Source: CAXNKH01 sp049296795 | Lineage (GTDB): Bacteria; Pseudomonadota; Gammaproteobacteria; Burkholderiales; Burkholderiaceae_C | Length of the DNA: 64,000 bases | Reading direction: 5' to 3' | Assembly (NCBI GenBank): GCA_049296795.1 | Contig: JBAQTC010000013.1 | Span: 1-64,000, forward strand | Shown here: positions 26,150 to 35,192 of the stretch, one piece after another | Numbering within the stretch: the stretch's first letter is position 1 | Layout: every line of letters begins with the position of its first letter | Program-made: the position numbers and the translations under genes | The notes under the pieces: model-generated | What the model saw: the letters and a program-made list of their open reading frames with translations, nothing else | Databases searched by the model: none | Told to the model about the DNA's origin: nothing

Positions 26150-27374
26150 CACCAGAACTTGGCCCGCCGAGGGCTTCACCCGCGCCCCCTACTGGGCCTA
26201 CAGCGACCCCGGCATCTACGCCCAAGAGCAGGTAAAAATCTTTCGTGGCAAGACCTGGAACTACCTCGGTCTGGAGGTCGAAGTGCCCGAGCCCGGCGCC
26301 TTCAAAACCACCTACATCGGCGAGCAATCGGTCGTGCTCACGCGGGCAGAAGACGGCAGCCTGCACGCGGTGGTGAATCGCTGCGCACACCGTGGCAGTC
26401 TGGTCTGCCGCGAGGCCTTTGGCAATGCCAAAAAACTCTCTTGCGTCTATCACGCCTGGAACTACAGCCTCAAAGGCGACCTGACGCATGCGGCTTTTAG
26501 CAAGGGCTTGCGCGGCGAGGGAGGCTTGCCCAAAGACTTCAACATGGCCGAGCACGGTTTGCAAAAGTTGCGCGTCGATACGATCTGCGGCCTGGTTTTT
26601 GCTAGCTTCTCGCCCGAGGTGGAGCCGCTGGAAGATTGGCTAGGCGACGTGGCCGCCGGCATTCGCCGCGTGCTGCACAAACCGCTCAAGCTGCTGGGCT
26701 ACGACACGCAGCGCATCCACGCTAACTGGAAGGCTTATCACGAAAACCCGCGCGACTCCTACCACGCCAATATCCTGCACACCTTCTACGCCACCTTCGG
26801 CCTGTCGCGCCAGTCGCAGGAGTCGGGCATGGTGCTGGACAAATCGGGGCGCCATGTTTACTTCTGGACCAAGGCGGGCACCGAGAAAAACGACGCGGCT
26901 TACAACGCCACGGCGGCTGATTTGCGCGCCAGCAATGACGCGCTGCGCCTGGAAGACCCCAGCATTCTGAAATGGCGCGACGAGTTTGGCGACGGTGTCA
27001 GCATCCAGATTTTGACGACCTACCCGTCCTTTGTGCTGCACCAGATTGCCAACAGCCTGGCGACCCGCCAGCTACTGCCCAAAGGGCCGGGCCAGGCCGA
27101 CCTGGTGTGGACGTATTTCGGCTTCGCCGATGACGACCAAGCCACCACCCGCGCGCGTCTGCTGCAAGGCAACTTGGCGGGCTCGGCCGGGCTGGTGTCA
27201 GTGGAAGACGCAGCGGTGTGCGAGATGATGCAGCGCGCCATGGGCGATGGGCAAAGCGGGGAATCCTTCATCGAGATGGGCGGGCGTGAACTGGACAGCG
27301 GCGGGGCCAGCAAACTGTCTGAGCGGGCGATCCGCAACTTCTGGCACAACTACCGGCAGGATATGGACTTGTAA
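26142..27374 (+). CDS. Rieske aromatic-ring-hydroxylating oxygenase, alpha subunit
   Basis: The 410-residue protein has the Rieske [2Fe-2S] motif with exact C-x-H-x17-C-x2-H spacing (Cys81, His83, Cys101, His104) and the mononuclear iron site D-x2-H-x4-H (Asp205, His208, His213) in ENPRDSYHANILHTF. This is the large subunit of a two-subunit dioxygenase or hydroxylase. I place the start at TTG 26142 because AGGAG (26131-26135) is 6 bp upstream; an ATG at 26124 lacks a ribosome site. It overlaps the preceding receptor gene by 8 bp. Substrate is unknown; the context with Bug receptors recalls phthalate or terephthalate systems. Confidence 0.9.
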   Translation: MTDTRTWPAEGFTRAPYWAYSDPGIYAQEQVKIFRGKTWNYLGLEVEVPEPGAFKTTYIGEQSVVLTRAEDGSLHAVVNRCAHRGSLVCREAFGNAKKLSCVYHAWNYSLKGDLTHAAFSKGLRGEGGLPKDFNMAEHGLQKLRVDTICGLVFASFSPEVEPLEDWLGDVAAGIRRVLHKPLKLLGYDTQRIHANWKAYHENPRDSYHANILHTFYATFGLSRQSQESGMVLDKSGRHVYFWTKAGTEKNDAAYNATAADLRASNDALRLEDPSILKWRDEFGDGVSIQILTTYPSFVLHQIANSLATRQLLPKGPGQADLVWTYFGFADDDQATTRARLLQGNLAGSAGLVSVEDAAVCEMMQRAMGDGQSGESFIEMGGRELDSGGASKLSERAIRNFWHNYRQDMDL

Positions 27375-27384
27375 GGGAGCTGTG

Positions 27385-27873
27385 ATGAACTTGAATCCAT
27401 CCCGCGAGCAACACTTCCGCACCGTCGAAAACCTGGTTTACGAGTGGGCCCGCGCCATTGACGAGAACCGGGTCGAAGCGATTGCCGACTTGATGACGGC
27501 AGACGCGCGCTACACCGTCACCTCGCGCTTTAACCACGACCGCAACCTGCCCATGGCGGTGATTGACTGCCACAGCGCGGCCCAGTTGCGCGACCGTATC
27601 AAGTCCATGCGCATCGCCAACATCTACGAGCCGCACCACTACCGGCACATGATCTCGGGCGTGCAGATCACGGGTGAGGCCGCTGGCGAATTGCAAGTGC
27701 GCTCCAATTTCCTGATCGTGCGCACCATGGAGTTGGACGGCAACATGATGGTTTACTGTGCCGGACAGTGCCAGGACGGGGTAACGATCACCACCGATGG
27801 CCCGCGCTTCACGCAGCGCAAATTCATCTACGACTCGCGCGTGATTGAGACCTTGATGGTCATTCCGCTATAA
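27385..27873 (+). CDS. Aromatic-ring-hydroxylating dioxygenase, beta subunit
   Basis: The 162-residue protein is the small NTF2/SnoaL-like subunit: NPSREQHFRTVENLVYEWARAIDE, then YEPHHYRHMISGVQI and RKFIYDSRVIETLMVIPL. It pairs with the alpha subunit 10 bp upstream to form an alpha-n-beta-n oxygenase, in which beta is mainly structural. The ATG at 27385 is preceded by GGGAG. The next gene starts directly after its stop (TAAATG). No ferredoxin or reductase gene is in this run. Confidence 0.88.
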   Translation: MNLNPSREQHFRTVENLVYEWARAIDENRVEAIADLMTADARYTVTSRFNHDRNLPMAVIDCHSAAQLRDRIKSMRIANIYEPHHYRHMISGVQITGEAAGELQVRSNFLIVRTMELDGNMMVYCAGQCQDGVTITTDGPRFTQRKFIYDSRVIETLMVIPL

Positions 27874-28878
27874 ATGCAACCCACACCGAAAGACACAAGC
27901 GTGACAGAAAAAATAATCCGATGTTCCGCCCTCATGTTGGCCGCCCTGTGCACTGCCAGCGGCGCGTTCGCTCAAGCGGCAGGAGCATGGCCGCAAAAAC
28001 CGATCCGCATCATCGTGCCCAACCCGGCGGGTGGCACGGCCGATTTGCTGCCACGGCTGATCGCTGAGCCGCTCAGCCAGCGCCTGGGCCAGCCCATCGT
28101 GATTGAGAATCGTGCCGGTGCGGCGGGTAATATCGCAGCCGAATACGTGACCAACGCCGAGCCTGATGGCTACACGCTCATGGCCGCGCCGCCGCCGCCC
28201 TTGTCCATCAACGTCAGCCTCTACCCCAAGCTCAACTACGATCCAGCCAAATTCACGCCCATCACCGTGCTGGCCGCCGTACCTAACGCGCTGATGGTGC
28301 ATCCCAGCGTGCTGGCGAACACGTTGGAAGAGTTCATCGCTTACGCCAAGGCCAATCCCAACAAGCTCAGTTACGCCTCGCAAGGCAATGGCTCGACCGC
28401 CCACCTCACCGCCGAGCTGTTCAAGCTCAAGACTGGCACGCAACTCGTGCACGTGCCCTACAAGGGCGACGCGCCCGCCATTGCGGACCTGCTGGGCGGT
28501 CATGTTCAGCTGATGTTTGGCAATGTGGCGGCGGCCTCCGCGCATCTGAAAAGTGGCAAGCTGCGCATCCTGGCCGTGACCAGTGCCAAACGCATTGCGT
28601 CCATGCCCAACATTCCGGCACTCAATGAGCTGGTGCCGGGCGTGATCGGCGTGGCCTGGTTCGCCATGGTGGCGCCGCCTAAAACGCCAGCTGCGATTGC
28701 GGCGCGCCTGTCCAACACCGTGGCCGAGATTCTGCGCACTCCTGAGATGAGCAAGCGCTATGCCGAGGTCGGGGCCGATCCGGTGGGCAATACGCCGGAG
28801 GAGATGGCGGCTTGGCAACGGGAAGACACCGAGCGCTGGCGCGCTGTGATTCGGGCCGGCAAGATCACGGTTGATTAG
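27874..28878 (+). CDS. Bug-family (TctC) periplasmic solute receptor
   Basis: The 334-residue protein carries a signal peptide ending near GAFAQAAG and the Bug core: WPQKPIRIIVPNPAGGTADLLPRL, then IVIENRAGAAGNIAAEYV and LVHVPYKGDAPAIADLLGGHVQLMF. The ATG immediately follows the beta-subunit stop; a GTG at 27901 would give a shorter, more usual signal peptide and is also possible. It is the second receptor flanking the Rieske genes, so the pair may bind substrate and a related acid. livH follows after 18 bp. Confidence 0.9.
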   Translation: MQPTPKDTSVTEKIIRCSALMLAALCTASGAFAQAAGAWPQKPIRIIVPNPAGGTADLLPRLIAEPLSQRLGQPIVIENRAGAAGNIAAEYVTNAEPDGYTLMAAPPPPLSINVSLYPKLNYDPAKFTPITVLAAVPNALMVHPSVLANTLEEFIAYAKANPNKLSYASQGNGSTAHLTAELFKLKTGTQLVHVPYKGDAPAIADLLGGHVQLMFGNVAAASAHLKSGKLRILAVTSAKRIASMPNIPALNELVPGVIGVAWFAMVAPPKTPAAIAARLSNTVAEILRTPEMSKRYAEVGADPVGNTPEEMAAWQREDTERWRAVIRAGKITVD

Positions 28879-28896
28879 GCCGTGGCCATTTAAGTC

Positions 28897-29826
28897 GTGG
28901 ACATTTTTCTCCAACAAATCATCAATGGCCTGGTGCTGGGAAGCATGTACGCGCTGGTGGCGTTGGGCTACACCATGGTGTACGGCATTATCAACTTGAT
29001 CAATTTCGCGCACGGTGAAGTGCTGATGGTGGCAGCATTGACCAGTTGGAGCGTGATCGGTTTGATGCAGGAAGCAATGCCCGCAACTGCTGGCTATGTA
29101 ATTTTGTTGGTGGCGCTTCTGATTTCCTGTGTGGTGGCCGGCGCACTTAATTTCGGAATTGAAAAACTGGCTTATCGACCGCTGCGTAATGCGCCCAAAC
29201 TCGCTCCGCTAATCACTGCGATTGGTTTGTCAATTTTGTTGCAGACCTTGGCCATGATCATCTGGAAGCCCAATTACAAACCCTACCCCAGCCTGTTGCC
29301 AAGTACGCCGATTGATATCGCTGGGGCGGTGATTTCACCGACTCAGCTGCTGATTCTAGGGATGACCGCGGTGGCGCTGGCACTGTTGATGTGGCTTGTC
29401 AACGCCACCCGGCTGGGACGGGCCATGCGTGCCACTGCCGAGAACCCGCGGGTGGCCGCGCTGATGGGCGTTAAACCTGATCTGGTGATATCGGCCACGT
29501 TCATCATCGGGGCGGTGCTGGCGGCTATTGCAGGTGTGATGTGGGCGGCCAACTATGGCACAGTGCAACACTCCATGGGCTTCCTGCCGGGCCTGAAAGC
29601 TTTTACGGCGGCCGTGTTTGGCGGTATTGGTAATTTGGGCGGGGCGGTGCTGGGCGGCATCTTGTTGGGGTTGATTGAGTCCATCGGAGCCGGTTACATC
29701 GGCGTGCTGACAGGCGGCGTATTGGGTAGCCATTACTCGGATATTTTTGCTTTTATTGTGCTGATCGTGATTCTTACGTTGCGGCCTTCAGGTTTGTTGG
29801 GTGAGCGGGTAGCAGACCGGGCATGA
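28897..29826 (+). CDS. livH: Branched-chain amino acid-type ABC permease (LivH family)
   Basis: The 309-residue inner-membrane permease opens IINGLVLGSMYALVALGYTM and INLINFAHGEVLMV, the LivH signature, and has eight or so membrane segments ending GLLGERVADRA. The start is GTG at 28897. It forms a LivH/LivM permease pair with the next gene, overlapping it by the ATGA tetramer. The family moves branched-chain amino acids, urea, amides or aromatic acids; the context favours a small carboxylate. Confidence 0.9.
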   Translation: MDIFLQQIINGLVLGSMYALVALGYTMVYGIINLINFAHGEVLMVAALTSWSVIGLMQEAMPATAGYVILLVALLISCVVAGALNFGIEKLAYRPLRNAPKLAPLITAIGLSILLQTLAMIIWKPNYKPYPSLLPSTPIDIAGAVISPTQLLILGMTAVALALLMWLVNATRLGRAMRATAENPRVAALMGVKPDLVISATFIIGAVLAAIAGVMWAANYGTVQHSMGFLPGLKAFTAAVFGGIGNLGGAVLGGILLGLIESIGAGYIGVLTGGVLGSHYSDIFAFIVLIVILTLRPSGLLGERVADRA

Positions 29827-30893
29827 AAAATCGCCACATCCTCTGGTCGATCATAGCTCTGCTGCTCCTGCCTTTGCTGCTGCAGAATTTTGGCAACGCC
29901 TGGGTCCGAATTGCGGACATGGCGCTGCTCTATGTGCTGTTGGCCTTGGGGCTCAATATCGTCGTGGGTTATGCGGGACTGCTTGACTTGGGTTATGTGG
30001 CTTTTTTCGCCATCGGGGCCTATATGTATGGCCTCTTGTCCTCGCCCCAGCTGACGGAAAACTTTGCCCTGATCGCCGCTCTTTTCCCGACGGGACTGCA
30101 TGCCCCGTTGTGGCTGGTGATTCCTATGGCGGCCGGAATCGCCGGGGTGTTCGGCATTTTGCTGGGCTTGCCCACACTGAAGCTGCGCGGCGATTATCTG
30201 GCCATCGTGACCCTGGGTTTTGGTGAAATCATCCGTGTTTTTCTGACCAATCTGGATCACCCGGTCAATTTGACCAATGGACCCAGGGGCATTGACAGGA
30301 TCGATGCCATCCATTTCTTTGGACTGAATCTGGGTAAAAAAATCAGTATCAACGACTTCGAGCTGGCCTCGGTGTCTTTGTACTACTACCTGTTTTTGGC
30401 GTTGGTGCTGCTCAGCGTTGTGATCTGCCATCGACTAGAGCAGTCCAGGGTGGGGCGAGCCTGGATGGCCATTCGGGAAGACGAAATTGCGGCTAAGGCC
30501 ATGGGCATCAATACCCGCAACCTTAAGCTGCTGGCTTTTGGTATGGGGGCAACTTTTGGGGGTGTCTCGGGCGCCATGTTCGCTGCATTTCAGGGATTTA
30601 TTTCGCCCGAATCCTTTAGCCTCATGGAGTCGGTCATGATTGTGGCCATGGTCGTTCTAGGTGGAATTGGCCATTTGCCCGGTGTCATTTTGGGCGCGGT
30701 GCTATTGGCCTCATTGCCCGAAGTGTTGCGCTATGTGGCAGGCCCCTTGCAGGCCATGACGGGTGGCCGGCTCGATGCGTCCATCTTGCGCCAGCTGCTG
30801 ATTGCCGTGGCCATGATCAGCATCATGTTGTTACGACCGCGGGGGCTGTGGCCAGCGCCCGAACACGGCAAGTCATTGCGCAACAAGAAATGA
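29823..30893 (+). CDS. livM: Branched-chain amino acid-type ABC permease (LivM family)
   Basis: The 356-residue membrane protein has the LivM features LALGLNIVVGYAGLLDLGYVAFFAIGAY (split here as a hydrophobic block near residues 40-67), LRGDYLAIVTLGFGEIIRV, and the EAA-like AMGINTRNLKLLAFGMGATFGGVSGAM. It overlaps livH by ATGA and is overlapped by livG in the same way, so translation of the set is coupled. It forms the second half of the membrane channel. Confidence 0.9.
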   Translation: MKNRHILWSIIALLLLPLLLQNFGNAWVRIADMALLYVLLALGLNIVVGYAGLLDLGYVAFFAIGAYMYGLLSSPQLTENFALIAALFPTGLHAPLWLVIPMAAGIAGVFGILLGLPTLKLRGDYLAIVTLGFGEIIRVFLTNLDHPVNLTNGPRGIDRIDAIHFFGLNLGKKISINDFELASVSLYYYLFLALVLLSVVICHRLEQSRVGRAWMAIREDEIAAKAMGINTRNLKLLAFGMGATFGGVSGAMFAAFQGFISPESFSLMESVMIVAMVVLGGIGHLPGVILGAVLLASLPEVLRYVAGPLQAMTGGRLDASILRQLLIAVAMISIMLLRPRGLWPAPEHGKSLRNKK

Positions 30894-31693
30894 CAGGAGC
30901 GGTACTCAAGGTCAGCGGCGTTTCCAAGCGTTTTGGCGGTTTGCAAGCGCTGATGGATGTCGGCATCGAAATCAACCAGGGCCAGGTCTATGGATTAATT
31001 GGCCCCAATGGCGCTGGAAAGACTACTTTTTTCAATGTCATCACGGGCTTGTACACGCCTGACAGTGGTTATTTTGAACTAGCAGGCCAGCCCTATAGTC
31101 CGCATGCGGTGCATGAAGTAGCGCGGGCCGGTATCGCCCGCACATTTCAAAATATTCGTTTGTTCCCTGACATGACGGCGCTGGAGAACGTGATGGTCGG
31201 GCGCCATGTTCGAACCCATTCAGGCTTGCTCGGTGCGATATTTCGCACCTCGGGCTTCAAACGGGAAGAGGCGGCGATAGCCCAGCGGGCTCACGAGTTG
31301 CTGGACTATGTGGGTATCGGTTCGCTAGCCGATTACAAAGCCAGAACCCTGAGCTATGGCGATCAGCGCCGGCTTGAAATTGCCCGAGCGTTGGCGACCG
31401 ATCCGAAACTGATCGCGCTGGATGAACCTGCCGCTGGCATGAACGCAACAGAAAAACTCATGCTCAGCGCCTTGATCGATAAAATCCGCCAAGAGCATCG
31501 CACTATTTTGCTGATTGAACATGACGTGAAGCTGGTGATGGGCCTGTGTGACCAAGTGACCGTACTGGACTATGGCAAGGTGATTGCACAGGGTACACCG
31601 GCAGAGGTGCAGAAGAACGAGTTGGTGATCACGGCTTACTTAGGCCATGGTGCGGGCAACACCGCAACCCCAATCGCCCCGGGCGTTCATTGA
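30890..31693 (+). CDS. livG: ABC transporter ATP-binding protein (LivG family)
   Basis: The 267-residue ATPase has Walker A GPNGAGKTTFFN, the LivG-specific IARTFQNIRLFPDMTALENVMVG, signature LSYGDQRRLEIARAL and Walker B LIALDEPAAGMN, ending with the family GTPAEVQ segment. The ATG at 30890 overlaps the livM stop as ATGA; an in-frame GTG/ATG-like extension upstream lies inside livM and is unlikely. It powers the LivHM permease together with LivF. Confidence 0.92.
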   Translation: MTGAVLKVSGVSKRFGGLQALMDVGIEINQGQVYGLIGPNGAGKTTFFNVITGLYTPDSGYFELAGQPYSPHAVHEVARAGIARTFQNIRLFPDMTALENVMVGRHVRTHSGLLGAIFRTSGFKREEAAIAQRAHELLDYVGIGSLADYKARTLSYGDQRRLEIARALATDPKLIALDEPAAGMNATEKLMLSALIDKIRQEHRTILLIEHDVKLVMGLCDQVTVLDYGKVIAQGTPAEVQKNELVITAYLGHGAGNTATPIAPGVH

Positions 31694-31704
31694 GCTCAAG
31701 CGCT

Positions 31705-32424
31705 ATGTCGCCACAAATTCTTTTGAGCTGCAGCGGGGTGAAACTGTCTTATGGCGGAATTGAGGCCGTCAAAGGGATTGACCTCCAGGTCTTTGAGGGT
31801 GAATTGGTTTGCTTGATCGGCTCTAACGGGGCCGGTAAAACCACCACCATGAAAGCCATTACCGGCACCCTGGCGGTTCAAGATGGCGAGATAGCGTACT
31901 TGGGACAAAGTACCCTAAGTCAAGGGCCGTGGGATTTGGTCAAAAATGGCTTGGCCATGGTGCCTGAAGGTCGCGGTGTTTTCACCCGCATGTCGATTAC
32001 CGAAAACCTGCAAATGGGCGCTTATATTCGGCACGACAAGCGGGGTGTAGCTGATGACATGGAGAAGGTCTTTGGTATTTTCCCGCGCCTCAAGGAGCGT
32101 GCCGGGCAGCTCGCTGGCACCCTCAGCGGCGGCGAGCAGCAAATGTTGGCGATGGGACGTGCCTTGATGAGTCGACCTAAGTTGCTATTGCTCGATGAGC
32201 CTTCGATGGGTTTATCCCCGCTGATGGTCGACAAAGTGTTCGAGGTGATCCAGAGTGTGGCTGCCCAAGGCGTCACCATTTTGTTGGTTGAACAAAATGC
32301 CAGTCGGGCACTGACCATTGCCGACCGAGGCTATGTGATGGAATCGGGCTTGATCACACTGAGCGGCAATGCCAAAGAATTGCTCAATAACCCGGCTGTG
32401 CGGTCGGCTTACCTGGGGCAATAG
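31705..32424 (+). CDS. livF: ABC transporter ATP-binding protein (LivF family)
   Basis: The 239-residue ATPase has Walker A GSNGAGKTTTMKAI, the LivF segment MVPEGRGVFTRMSITENLQMG, signature LSGGEQQMLAMGRAL, Walker B LLLLDEPSMGLSP and the C-terminus VRSAYLGQ. A TTG at 31690 overlapping the livG stop is an alternative start. Its final 29 bp recur exactly at 38183-38211, the only remnant of a second livF end. There is no LivJ/K-type binding protein in the cluster; the Bug receptor upstream belongs to another family. Confidence 0.92.
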   Translation: MSPQILLSCSGVKLSYGGIEAVKGIDLQVFEGELVCLIGSNGAGKTTTMKAITGTLAVQDGEIAYLGQSTLSQGPWDLVKNGLAMVPEGRGVFTRMSITENLQMGAYIRHDKRGVADDMEKVFGIFPRLKERAGQLAGTLSGGEQQMLAMGRALMSRPKLLLLDEPSMGLSPLMVDKVFEVIQSVAAQGVTILLVEQNASRALTIADRGYVMESGLITLSGNAKELLNNPAVRSAYLGQ

Positions 32425-32425
32425 T
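32397..32425. repeat. 29-bp direct repeat, copy 1 (livF 3' end)
   Basis: This copy covers the last nine codons of livF (VRSAYLGQ and stop) plus one base and is identical to 38183-38211. The first bases are TGTGCGGTCGGCTTACC. Sequence differs on both sides of the 29 bp in the two copies. Confidence 0.9.
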
Positions 32426-32447
32426 GAGGGAGATAAGGAGAGATTTC

Positions 32448-32525
32448 ATGCTGCCCGACATTCTTAATGCAATTTCTCATAGTCAAACCAAGGGTAAACA
32501 CGAGGGTCTGAAGTGGAGTAGATGA
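32448..32525 (+). CDS. Short 25-codon ORF with strong ribosome site
   Basis: The frame starts MLPDILNAISHSQTKGKHEG and ends LKWSR. It has AAGGAG (32435-32440) 7 bp before its ATG, among the best ribosome sites in the window, and sits 23 bp after livF. It may be a leader peptide for the importer operon or the 5' stub of a gene cut by the rearrangement. I recognise no family. Confidence 0.4.
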   Translation: MLPDILNAISHSQTKGKHEGLKWSR

Positions 32526-32572
32526 GGCAGACTTTGGCTATCGCCGTTACCGGTTTTTTGCGAATTAGAACC

Positions 32573-34144
32573 ATGAAATTAGTCCGCCTGACTTTGTGCG
32601 CTGCCTTGGCGCTTGGTTCAACGGGTCTGCTGGCCAAGTCCTTCAAATGGACCAGTGCCAGCGACATTGCCAGCTGGGACATCCATTCCCAAAACAATGC
32701 CTTGCAAAACGGCATTCACGCGGCGGTTTATGAATCACTGGTTTATTACGACAGCAAGACATTTACTATTGAACCAGTGTTGGCCACGGCCTGGAAATTG
32801 TTGTCGCCTACGCAGTTGCGGATCACGCTGCGCAGCGGAGTGAAATTCCACGATGGATCGGACTTCACTGCAGACGATGCCGTATTTTCTCTGCAGCGTG
32901 CGATGAGCAAGAGCTCCAATTTCACTCCCTATATCCAGGGCATCAGCAAGGTGGAGAAGGTCGATGGTAAGACCATTGACATCATCACCAGCACGCCCAA
33001 TCCGGTGCTGCTCAACCAGCTGACAGAACTGCGCATGCTCAGCAAGGCTTGGTCCGAGAAGAACAAGTCGGTCGAACCCAAGGACATCAAGACCAAAGAC
33101 GAAAATTTTGCTCACCGCAATGCCAACGGTACCGGCCCTTATTCGCTCAAGGAATGGCAACCCGATCAGAAGCTGGTGCTGGTGAAGAACTCCGGTTGGT
33201 GGGGCAAAGCACCGACTAACGTGACTGAAATTGTCTATACCCCGATCAAAGCAGTGGCCACCCGCATGGCAGCGCTGCTCTCGGGTGAGGTTGATTTTGT
33301 GCTGGACCCCAGCCCCCAGGACTTGCCGCGCGTGCGCAGCAACGGCGAGCTCAAGGTGATGGATGGCATAGAGAACCGCACCATCTTCTTCGGCATGGAT
33401 CAGCACCGCGACGAGTTACCTGGCAGCAACATCAAAGGCAAGAATCCGCTCAAGGATCTACGCGTGCGCAAGGCGCTGTACCAGGCGATTGATATCGACA
33501 GCATCACCCGCGTGACGCTGCGTGGACAGGGTCAGGCCACCGGTGCCCTGGTGGCTCCGCAGGTCAACGGATGGACTAAGGAAGTGCACAAGCGTCATCC
33601 ATTTGACGCGACCGCTGCTCAGAAACTGCTGGCTGATGCAGGCTACAAAGACGGATTTGAAGTGGATTTCGCTTGCCCGAACAACCGCTATATCAACGAC
33701 GAACAGATCTGCCAGGCTGTGACCGCCATGTGGGCCAGGATCGGCGTCAAGGCTAAGTTGAGGACTCAGCCATTGACCACTTATTTCCCCATGATCCAGC
33801 GCTATGAAGCCAGCATCTATATGCTGGGCTGGGGTGTACCGACCTTTGACGCGCTGTACTCGCTGCAATCGCTGACCCGCTCGGTCGGTGCCGGTGGCGA
33901 CGGCAACTACAACGTGGGACGCTACAGCAATCCTCAGATGGATGCCCTGGTCGAACGTACCAAGAAGGAAACCGATTTGAAACTGCGCACCGAGCTGTTG
34001 ACCAAGGCGCTGCTACTTCAGAATGAGGACGTGGCCCACATCCCTTTGCACAACCAAGTCATTCCCTGGGCTATGAAAAAGAACATCGAGGTGACGCACC
34101 GGGCCGACAACCGCCTGGACTGGCGTCTGATCAAGGTCAATTGA
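32573..34144 (+). CDS. Peptide/opine-type ABC substrate-binding protein (family 5)
   Basis: The 523-residue extracytoplasmic receptor belongs to the DppA/OppA family. It has a signal peptide (MKLVRLTLCAALALGSTGLLA), the family segment LRSGVKFHDGSDFTADDAVFSLQ split around residue 85, and RKALYQAIDIDSITRVTL further on. The start at 32573 begins the signal peptide; ATG 32522 is an alternative with GGAG upstream. It is the first gene of a five-gene importer with two permeases and two ATPases. Substrate could be peptides, glutathione, opines or sugars. Confidence 0.9.
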   Translation: MKLVRLTLCAALALGSTGLLAKSFKWTSASDIASWDIHSQNNALQNGIHAAVYESLVYYDSKTFTIEPVLATAWKLLSPTQLRITLRSGVKFHDGSDFTADDAVFSLQRAMSKSSNFTPYIQGISKVEKVDGKTIDIITSTPNPVLLNQLTELRMLSKAWSEKNKSVEPKDIKTKDENFAHRNANGTGPYSLKEWQPDQKLVLVKNSGWWGKAPTNVTEIVYTPIKAVATRMAALLSGEVDFVLDPSPQDLPRVRSNGELKVMDGIENRTIFFGMDQHRDELPGSNIKGKNPLKDLRVRKALYQAIDIDSITRVTLRGQGQATGALVAPQVNGWTKEVHKRHPFDATAAQKLLADAGYKDGFEVDFACPNNRYINDEQICQAVTAMWARIGVKAKLRTQPLTTYFPMIQRYEASIYMLGWGVPTFDALYSLQSLTRSVGAGGDGNYNVGRYSNPQMDALVERTKKETDLKLRTELLTKALLLQNEDVAHIPLHNQVIPWAMKKNIEVTHRADNRLDWRLIKVN

Positions 34145-34190
34145 GCCGAGTTTAGGTCGTGTCGAGGGGTCGACTTGGCGGTCGGACCCA

Positions 34191-35192
34191 TTGCACTTTT
34201 CGAGAATACTCTTGTTCCCATTCATCATTCGCCGATTGGCCCAGGCCGTTCTTGTCATGGTCTGCGTGTCACTGGTTGCCTTCATACTGTTCCAGTATGT
34301 GGGCGACCCGGTGACCTTCATTCTGGGCCAGGACGCTACGGCCGAACAGGTTGCAGCGGTGCGTGCCGAACTCGGTCTGAACCAGCCCGCCTACGTCCAG
34401 TTCTGGCATTTCCTTGCCAATGCCGCGCAGGGCGAGTTTGGCATGAGCTTGCGTCAGGGCACCAAGGTCTCGAGCCTGATAGCGGAACGCTTTCCCGCCA
34501 CGCTGGAGCTGGCCCTGATGGCCGCGCTGCTGGCTACGTTGGTGGGCATTCCGATGGGTGTTTACGCCGCACTGCGCCAGGGCAGCTGGCTGAGCCAGGT
34601 TTTCATGACCGTTTCGCTGCTGGGCGTCTCGCTGCCGACCTTTCTGATAGGCATACTGCTGATTCTGGTGTTTGCAGTCACTCTGGGCTGGTTTCCGAGC
34701 TTCGGTCGGGGTGAAGTTGTGCGCCTAGGTGACTGGACCACCGGATTGCTCACGCTCAAGGGCTGGCACCACATCGTGCTGCCGGCGCTCACCCTGGCCA
34801 TTTTTCAACTGACCCTGATCATGCGCCTGGTACGGGCCGAGATGTTGGAGGTGTTGCGAACCGATTACATCAAGTTCGCACGCGCACGCGGCCTGAGCGA
34901 CCGATCGATCCACTTCGGTCATGCACTGAAAAACACGCTGGTGCCGGTGCTCACCATTACTGGTCTGCAGTTGGGCGGTTTGATCGCCTTTGCCATCATC
35001 ACCGAGACGGTGTTCCAGTGGCCTGGCATGGGTTTGTTGTTCATCCAGGCCGTGTCGTTCGCCGACATCCCGGTGATGGCCGCTTATCTGTGTTTGATCG
35101 CGTTGATTTTCGTCGTCATCAACCTGGTGGTGGACCTGCTTTATTACACAGTCGATCCGCGACTGCGCGTTCAAAAGGCCGGAGCGCACTGA
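34191..35192 (+). CDS. Peptide-type ABC permease (DppB family)
   Basis: The 333-residue inner-membrane permease has six membrane segments, the N-terminal RRLAQAVLVMVCVSLVAFIL, the DppB segment LGLNQPAYVQFWHFLANAAQGEFG and the EAA loop RADYIKFARARGLSDRSIHFGHALKN (written here from RTDYIKFARARGLSD). No ATG fits; TTG at 34191 or TTG at 34212 must be used, and the latter gives a more typical N-terminus. Its stop overlaps the next start as TGATG. Confidence 0.85.
   Translation: MHFSRILLFPFIIRRLAQAVLVMVCVSLVAFILFQYVGDPVTFILGQDATAEQVAAVRAELGLNQPAYVQFWHFLANAAQGEFGMSLRQGTKVSSLIAERFPATLELALMAALLATLVGIPMGVYAALRQGSWLSQVFMTVSLLGVSLPTFLIGILLILVFAVTLGWFPSFGRGEVVRLGDWTTGLLTLKGWHHIVLPALTLAIFQLTLIMRLVRAEMLEVLRTDYIKFARARGLSDRSIHFGHALKNTLVPVLTITGLQLGGLIAFAIITETVFQWPGMGLLFIQAVSFADIPVMAAYLCLIALIFVVINLVVDLLYYTVDPRLRVQKAGAH

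Noticed and set aside
27868..29013. 381-codon open frame on the minus strand over the second Bug receptor
   Set aside because: The plus strand encodes a clear Bug protein; the minus frame is His/Arg-rich shadow sequence.
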